From Deltaproteobacteria bacterium (GTDB lineage: Bacteria > Myxococcota > Kuafuiibacteriia > Kuafuiibacteriales > Kuafuiibacteriaceae): a DNA stretch of 64,000 nt. The DNA is taken from positions 682,001 to 746,000 of the forward strand of contig JADJBV010000002.1 of NCBI GenBank assembly GCA_016703535.1. The letters run 5' to 3'. Each line of letters starts with the position of its first letter. Positions within the stretch are counted from its first letter, which is position 1. The notes beneath the pieces were generated by a model that had not been told where the DNA came from, made no database searches, and saw nothing but the letters and a program-made list of their open reading frames with translations. The translations under genes and the position numbers were made by a program. Of the stretch, positions 46,511 through 53,800 are shown piece by piece.

Positions 46511-47278
46511 TCAGGGATGCAGCGAGGTGCCGCCGTCGAGGATCAGGCTCTGGCCTTGGATCTGATCGGCCATCGAACTGGCCAGGAAAGTAGCGAGATC
46601 GGCGACGTCCTCCGGCGAGACGTTGCGGCCGGTCAAGGAACGGCGGGCCCGCTCCTCCAGCACGGCCTCGACGCCCGGCAACGATCGCAAGGCGCCGGTG
46701 TCCACTACGCCGGCCCGGATGCAGTTGACGTTGACGCCTCGAGGACCGAGCTCGAGGGCGGCGTGCCGAGTCATGGCCTCGAGGGCCGCCTTGCTCGCGC
46801 CGATGGCGCCGTACATGGGCAGGGCCCGCTCTGAACCCCAGCTGGAGATGGTCAAGACCCGGCTGCGGGGCTGGCCTTCTTCCCGGGCAAGGTGGGCGGC
46901 GCTGTGTTGGAGCAACAGCAAAAAGGCCCGGACGTTGAGGTGGAGGGCGTAGTCCAAGTTTTCGGGGGTCACGTCGAGCAGGGCGCGAAAACCGCCGCCG
47001 GCCGCGTTGCTGACCACGATGTCCAGGCGGCCGAGTTCACTGGTCACGGCCTCGACCACCAAGCCCACGTCTTCACTTTGCGAGAGGTCGGCCTTGAGCA
47101 CCAAGGCGCGCCGGCCCATCTCCAAGATGTCGGCGCCCACGTCTTCGGCGTCGGGGCGGGCGTTCAAGTAGGTGAGGGCCACGTCGGCCCCAGCCTTGGC
47201 GTAGGCCCGAGCGATGGCCGCGCCGATGCCGCGAGAGCCACCGGTGACCAACGCCACCTTGCCGGAGAGATCGATCAT
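46511..47278 (-). CDS. fabL: Enoyl-[acyl-carrier-protein] reductase, FabL-like SDR
   Basis: The last gene of the synthase operon, coupled to the PPTase gene by ATGA. The 255-residue protein has the Rossmann motif TGGSRGIGAA and NAAGGG. Its catalytic pair is spaced Tyr156-x6-Lys163 (YGAIGASK). Y-x6-K is the spacing of enoyl reductases FabI/FabL, whereas ketoreductases have Y-x3-K. The C-terminal GVVDTGALRSLPG and DQIQGQSLILDGGTSL resemble FabL. It would reduce the enoyl intermediate that the KR and DH of the large synthase produce, a domain the synthase itself lacks. Ketoreduction is the less likely alternative. Confidence 0.88.
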   Translation of the reverse strand: MIDLSGKVALVTGGSRGIGAAIARAYAKAGADVALTYLNARPDAEDVGADILEMGRRALVLKADLSQSEDVGLVVEAVTSELGRLDIVVSNAAGGGFRALLDVTPENLDYALHLNVRAFLLLLQHSAAHLAREEGQPRSRVLTISSWGSERALPMYGAIGASKAALEAMTRHAALELGPRGVNVNCIRAGVVDTGALRSLPGVEAVLEERARRSLTGRNVSPEDVADLATFLASSMADQIQGQSLILDGGTSLHP

Positions 47279-47892
47279 GCGGCCTCTTTGCCCTCGACCA
47301 ACGCCCAACACAAGGTGGCGTCTCCGAACTGCAAGGTACCTTGCACAAAACTCAAGGCCTCAGCGGCGCCCAACAGCTCGAAGTCGGCCCGGAGGCCCAG
47401 CCCCAGGAGTTTGGCGTAGGCCTCTTTGCGGCACCAGGCGGCGGTGATCGCTTGATCTCGGTGTGCCGCTGGCAAAGCCTCGAGGCGAGCCCGCTCGGGT
47501 TCGGTGAAGACCAACTCCAAAAAGGAGTGATCCCGGGCCTCGACCCGCTCGAGATCCAGGCCCACCGGCGTGTCGCCGTAGGTCGCCAGGGCCAGGCCAT
47601 GGCTGTGGGTGATCGACAAAAAGCCGCTCGCCAAAACTCCGTCCACGTAGAGCTCGGGCCGGCCTCGATCTTCACCGTCCGCCTTGGCCATCACCTCCAG
47701 CCTCGGGAAGGGCAACGCCATCTGGCGTTGGGCCGCCCGTTTGGCCGCCACCCGACCGCCCAACCAGTCCCGGCGACGTTTCTCCAAGGACAAGCTCCGG
47801 TAGATCACCCGCTCGTGTTCGCTGAGGGCCGCTTCCCAACGATCGTCGACCTCGTCCAGGGCCACCGCCACCACACTCGGGGGAAGGCTCAT
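47275..47892 (-). CDS. 4'-phosphopantetheinyl transferase, Sfp type
   Basis: ATG 47892 overlaps the synthase stop (ATGA), and its own stop overlaps the next start in the same way. The 205-residue protein carries the PPTase signatures VGLDLERVE (Mg-binding Asp) and WCRKEAYAK, about 40 residues apart. It has an N-terminal partner domain (RRDWLGGRVAAKRAAQ). It transfers phosphopantetheine from CoA to a carrier-protein serine. Its coupling to the synthase gene implies that synthase is the substrate, although the visible ACP has Thr at the usual Ser position. The open frame runs upstream to 48159 over the synthase end, a shadow. Confidence 0.92.
   Translation of the reverse strand: MSLPPSVVAVALDEVDDRWEAALSEHERVIYRSLSLEKRRRDWLGGRVAAKRAAQRQMALPFPRLEVMAKADGEDRGRPELYVDGVLASGFLSITHSHGLALATYGDTPVGLDLERVEARDHSFLELVFTEPERARLEALPAAHRDQAITAAWCRKEAYAKLLGLGLRADFELLGAAEALSFVQGTLQFGDATLCWALVEGKEAA
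47331..47344. repeat. Palindrome GCAAGNNNNCTTGC, copy 6
   Basis: The sequence reads GCAAGGTACCTTGC, a fully symmetric 14-mer. It lies in the PPTase gene, read as Gln-Gly-Thr-Leu. Confidence 0.8.
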
Positions 47893-50800
47893 GTCGTCGC
47901 TCCTTTGGCTTCGTAGCGTTCGAGGCTGAGGATCAATCCGCGCGGGCCGCTCAACGATAGGTTGGCCACCACCCGGGTCGGCTCGTGGGCCAAAAACTGG
48001 ATGGCGGCCTCCAGCCGTTCTTCGGCCCGGGGCAGCTGCTCGGGATCGACGTCCAAACGACCGAAGCCCGCCGGGAGCGCGAAGGTCCCGTAGAGCAGTC
48101 GACCCAACAGGCCGATCGCCTGCAGGCACCCGTCGAGGACCGCCGCGGGGAGAGCCCACCGCCCCGGATCCGAGCCTGGGATCAGCGCCGAGGGATCGGG
48201 TGCAAGTAAACTTGCAGTTCCGCCGTGGGTCCCGGGGCGCACGCCCAACAAGGTGCGAAAGCAGGTGTCGTGGAACACCAACCGAGAGGCCGGCGTCGGA
48301 TCGGGCACCGCCGGATAGGGATAAGGCACCAGATCACCTTGGCCGCTGGCGAGCACCCGGATCGGCGCCCGCACTTCGGCCCGGAAGGCTTCGAAGAAAA
48401 CTCGGCCCGGCTCCATCACCACCCCGTCGGGTCGGCGCACGGTGGCCAGGAGGCTGAGGCGGTCGCCGTCCTTCTGCACCACGATCGGGAGGCGCGCCCC
48501 TTCGGCCAACTTCAGCGGTTGGCGGATGTTCAGATCTCGGAGTGAAGCCGGGCTGCCCTCTTGGGCCAACTCGAAGAGGAGTTCGGTGCCGATCACCGCC
48601 GGCAAGATCGGCGTGGTGCCGATGCGGTGATGGGCCAGGTACGGCTGGTGGGCGTCGAGGATCACCTCTTCCACCCGCTCCGCGGAGTGCACCCGCAACG
48701 GCCGAGGGAAAAACGGCCGGGTCGAGGCCCGCCGCGCCAGCTCTTTGAAGCCGGGGCGTTCGGCGGCCGCGACCATGGTGCCGTCGAGATCCAAGGCCGA
48801 AAGTTCCCCGGCGATCACCACCTCGGGTTCGGGCGCACCCGCCCACAACTCCCGCACCAAGTGGTTGGCGCCTTCGGCCGGGCTCATGAAGGCCTGCCCG
48901 GCCCGCTCCAGGAAGATCCGAGACGAAGAACGCGCGGCCATCCCGACCTCGTCGAAGGCCGGCCACGCCAAAACGGTGGCCTTTTTCCCGGGATTTCGGG
49001 CCCGCCAGCCCGCCAACAGGCCAAACATCGCCTCATTGGCGGCGGCGTAGTCGACCTGGCCGTGACCGCCGAAGCGACCCGACACCGAAGAGAAGCCGAT
49101 CAGCTGTTGGATCGGATCGGCGGCGGTCAACGCCAGGAGGTGAACCAGGCCGTCCACCTTGGGTTGAATGGTGGCCTCGAACAGGGCGTCGGTCTTCTTC
49201 TCCAGGGCTTTGGCCAACTCGACGCCGGCCCCATGGATCAACCCCTCGATCGGCGCCTTGTGGCGGATCCGCTCCAACATCCCCGCCAAAGCGCTCCGAT
49301 CGGCGACGTCGACTGGAAAATATTCGACGTGGGCGCCGGTGGCCGACAAGGCCCGCAGGTTGGCGTCGATCTCCCGGACCTTGTCGATGGTCTCGGCCAC
49401 CGCCTTAAATGCAAGTGGAGTTGCATTTGGCCCGGCCAAGGTGCGGCGCTCTTGATCCAGGCCCGCCGCGTCCAGGTGCCGCCATCGAACCACGGTCCCG
49501 GGTTCGGGCATCACTTGCCGGCCCAACAGGAACAACTTGGGCCGGTACAACTCCGCCAAGCGGAGTGCGATCTTGGCGGTGACCCCGCGGGCGCCGCCGG
49601 TGATCACCCAAGACTTGGGCAGAGGACCGCCGACCGGCGAAGGTGCAGCGGTCGGCGCCAACCACAGGCCAAAGGCCTTGCCGCGCAATAGGCCGATCTC
49701 CAGCGGGCCCTTCGCGCCCAACCAACGTTCAATGAGCCGGGCCAACACCTCGAGGTTGTCGGTGGGGCTGGTGTCGAAGGCCCGGATCACCAGGTCCTTG
49801 CGCTCGTGGCGGATCGCCTTGAGCATCCCGACCACGCCTAAACTTTCGCCGGTGCCTTCTTTGGCGTTGTCGAAGCCAAACAGCCCGCCGCCGGCGCTCA
49901 CCGAAAAGATCAGCCCGGGGCGATCTTCGGCGGCGAAGGCCCGCAGCGCTCGGAACGGCGCGGTCAGGTAGTGTTCTCGACGTTGAGCGAAGTTGGTGGC
50001 CTGTTCAGCGGGTGTCGGATCCGCGGCCAACACCAACCCCAACGCGCCGTAACGTTGGGCACCCCCATCTTGGAGGAGCGGCAAAGCGGCGCTCGCGTCG
50101 GCGACCCGCTCCAACGAATCGAACTGGGGCGCCAAGGTCTTGAGCAGCGCCTCGGCCAAGGGGCCGCTGCCGATCAACAGGCCGTGCCCGTAACGTCGCG
50201 CTTCGCCGGTGGGTGCGCCCAACTCCCTTGCCCGCACCACGTGTCGATCCATGACCTCGGCGGTCCGGATGATCCCCGCGCCTTCGGGTGAATATTCGTG
50301 GATCGGCTCCAGCTCCACCGGCGGTGGCCGATCGCCGTACTCCAGCGTCAAAAACGCCACGTCTTCGGTTTCGGCGGTGCCCGGGGCCAACACCCGATCG
50401 CTGACCGTCAAGCGGCGCGCCTTCGGCTCCACCACCAGGCTCATCACGTTGTCGACCCGACGGACGGTGTTCATCGTCGGGTGGGTGACCGTGCGGTGGC
50501 GACCGAGGTCGTAGCGATCCCGCAGCGCTTTTTGCGCGTCTTCGGGCGTGCAGGTCCCTTCACCCAACAAGGCCTCCAGCCGTTGGGCCCTGAGACAGGA
50601 GTGTTCGGGGGCGATCGCCCCTTTGGCCGGCCCGGCCAGGGCGTGGTTGGCGGTGGTGCGGCGATCGTCGACCGGCTCGTCCCGCAACACCGTGCTGGCG
50701 TCGTACTCCAGGTAGTGGGCCCGATCGGTCTCGGCCTCCGAGAGCAACACACTCCAACGGCCCGCCCGTTTGGCGCGCAGGACCTTGGCCCGGGCCGTCT

Positions 50801-53800
50801 CCAGATCGTCGGCCTCCTCCAGGATCTGCTTCACCAACTGGGGGTGCGGCGAGCCGTCGGGCAAAACCTCGGGTTCGGGCGCGTCGAGCAAGGTGGTGCT
50901 GGTGATGGTCAAGCCATCGCCGGTGACGCCGTTCGGGCCGGCGATCTGGCCGGCCAAGGAGAAGAGGACCACCTTGCGGCTCGGCCGGGGCGCGTCGGTC
51001 CGGATCCGAACCTGCACCACCCGGGGCAGACCTCCGCCCAAGTGAAGCAGCAGCGGGGAGTCTTCGTTGACCAAGTGGAGCAGCCGGCCTTCGTTGTGGC
51101 GGGCCAAACGCACCGCTTGGGTGCAGCCCGGGGTCAAGGCCGGGAACAAGGCGGCGTCCAGGTTGTAGGCCAACAGGTAGTCGACCGGCACGCCGACCCC
51201 TTCGGCCACGCCCGCCAACTCTTCGAGGCTGGCGGCGTCGAAGGAGGCCCGCAGCCGATCCATCGCGCCGGGCAGGGCCAAGAGGGTGTCGCCCCGATCG
51301 CCCAAAAAGCGCTGATAACGATCGAGCACCTCCAGGATCGAGTCCCGCAGGGCCTCACCGTGTTGCCGACCGATCGAGCGGGCCGTACCCTTCAGCTCCA
51401 AAACCGTGACCCGCTCCACCGCCGAAAGTTCGCGCTTCGGCGGCGTCGGCAAGGGGTAGATCGATCCGGTGGCCGCGCCGTTCTTGGAGATCGAGGGCGC
51501 GATCGACGGGGCCGCGGCCGGGGCCGGGTTCAACGTCGGCAAGGTCGTGAGCGGCGCCGGCACCGGCAGGGGCAAGGGCGCGGGGCTTGGGCGTTGGCTG
51601 CGCCGGGCGGTCAGGTCCAACACCGGCACTTTGGGCCGCAACTTCACCGGCTCGGCCGCTTTGGCCGCGAGGTTTTCGTCGACGTAGTTGAGGATGTGGC
51701 GCAACGTCGGGAAGTCCCGGAGCGAAAGCTTCTGTTCGGTCCGGAGGTTGAAGCGATCTCGCACCCGACCCAACACCTGGGCTTGTTTGACCGTGTCGAT
51801 GCCCAGGTCGGCCTCGAGATCGGCGTCCAGCCCGACGATCTCCGGTGGGTAGCCCGACTCTTTGCAGATCGCCTCCAGCAAGAAGGCTTGCACTTCGTCT
51901 CGGCTCGCGCGGTCGCCCACCGGCGCCATCGCGATCGCCGGCGTCACTGAGGGCGCGGGCGCGGCGAGGGGGGCCGCCGGTGTTTCAGTGACCGGGGCGG
52001 GCACCAAGGTCCGGCCCCGTTCGGCGGCCCACAGGCCTTCGACCAAGGCGGCCACCGTCGGTTGGGTGCGGCTCCAGAACTCAGCGAAGCCCGGCTCTTG
52101 GCTCAAGCGATCGGCGGCCTCGCCGATCAAGAGGGGCAGCTGAGAGGCCGAAACCTCGGGCACCCGCAGCGGCGCCGAACGGGCGGCCCGCCGGGCTTGC
52201 AGCAGCGCCGCCACCTTCGCCAAGGACCAACGCCCTGGGCGTTGACCGTCGTCGCTGGGGACCACGTTGACCGGTCGAGTGCCGATCGCCCTCCGGGTCA
52301 GGCCGGTCAACACCGCCTTCGGGCCACACTCGATGAAGACGTCGACGCCGTGCTCCAGGAGCAGCTCGATCTGGCGGGCCCAACGCACCGGCTCGACCAG
52401 CTGGGCGATCAAGGCGGCCCGGATGGCCTCGGGATCGGTCTCGAAGCGGCCGGTGACACTCGACAAGTACGGGCGCAGCGGCGTTTGGATCGGCAGATCG
52501 AGCAGGCTGCGGGCCAGCTCACTTTTGGCCTCCCCCATCCATGAGGAGTGGAACGGTCCGGGCACCTCGAGGCGCCGGGCCTCCAGGCCTTCTTTGCCCA
52601 AGTGGGCCTCGACCGCGTCCAAACCTTGGAGCGGACCGGCCAAGACCACTTGATCGATCGCGTTTTCGTTGGCGATCTCCACCGCCAGCGGCACCGGGCT
52701 CTTTTGGAGCGCCGCCTCGACCTTCTCTTTGCCGGCGCTGACCGCGATCATCCCACCCTTGACGGTGGTCGCGCCGATCGCCGCGGCCCGCCGCCGCGTG
52801 GCCTCCAAGGCCGTCTCCAGGCTCCAGGCCCCTGCCGCCACCAAGGCCGCGTAGTCGCCGAAGGAGTGACCGGTCACCGCCGCCGGCACCACACCCAGGC
52901 TCTTCACCGCCGCGTGGGTCATCAGATCGCCGATCAACACCGAAGCCTGCACCCAATAGATGTCGGCCGGGATCGGCGCGCCCGAGGTCATCACCTGGGA
53001 GATCGCTGGCAAACCTCGGGCTTGGTGCCAGGCGTCGGCGGCCTCGAGGACCCGCTTGGCCGCCGGCACGGTTTCGGCGAAGGCCCGCATCATGCCGGGG
53101 TATTGGGAACCTTGGCCGCTGAAGAGCAGGGCGATCCGCTCTTTGCCGCCCAGCGGTTCGCCGACAAAAAACGCGCCCTGTTTTTCGCGCAGCTCTTGGG
53201 TGGCGGCTGTCAACCCAGCTTGCAGAACCGTCTTCAGCGTTCGGGCCAGGTGTTCTTCGTCCAGGGCGGCCAAGGTCAACACCGCTGGCCCTTCGCCGAT
53301 CACCCGCTCCTTGAAGAGCCGCGCCGCGTCCAGCCCGTTGAGGCTCTGCTCCAGCGCCTTGGGGTCCGAAGCCGCGACCTTAAAGACGCCGTCGGGCATT
53401 TGTCCGGGCCGCTCCAGCACCACGTGGTAGCTGACGCCGTTGCCGCCCATGACCGAAACCGCCGCCCTCGGGGCTTCGATGGGTTCGGCCTCCCGGGCGA
53501 TGCGGATCGAGCCGAGCTCGAGTTGAGGATCGGGGGCGCTGAAACCTCGGGTCGGCGGGACCTTCCCCTTCTCCAACACCAAGGCCGCCTTTTGGGTGCC
53601 GATCACGCCGGCTGCGCCGTTGGTGTGTCCGAAGGTGCTGCTGGCCGTCCCCAGGACCAGCCGTTGTTCGCCGTAGGCCTCCCGCAGGGCCGCGATCTCG
53701 GCGCGATCGACCGCGGGCAAGGCCGCGCCGTGACCTTCGACGTAGCCGACGGTGCCTTCTCCGGCTTCGCCGCGGGCTCGCTCGATCGCCTTGTGCAAGC

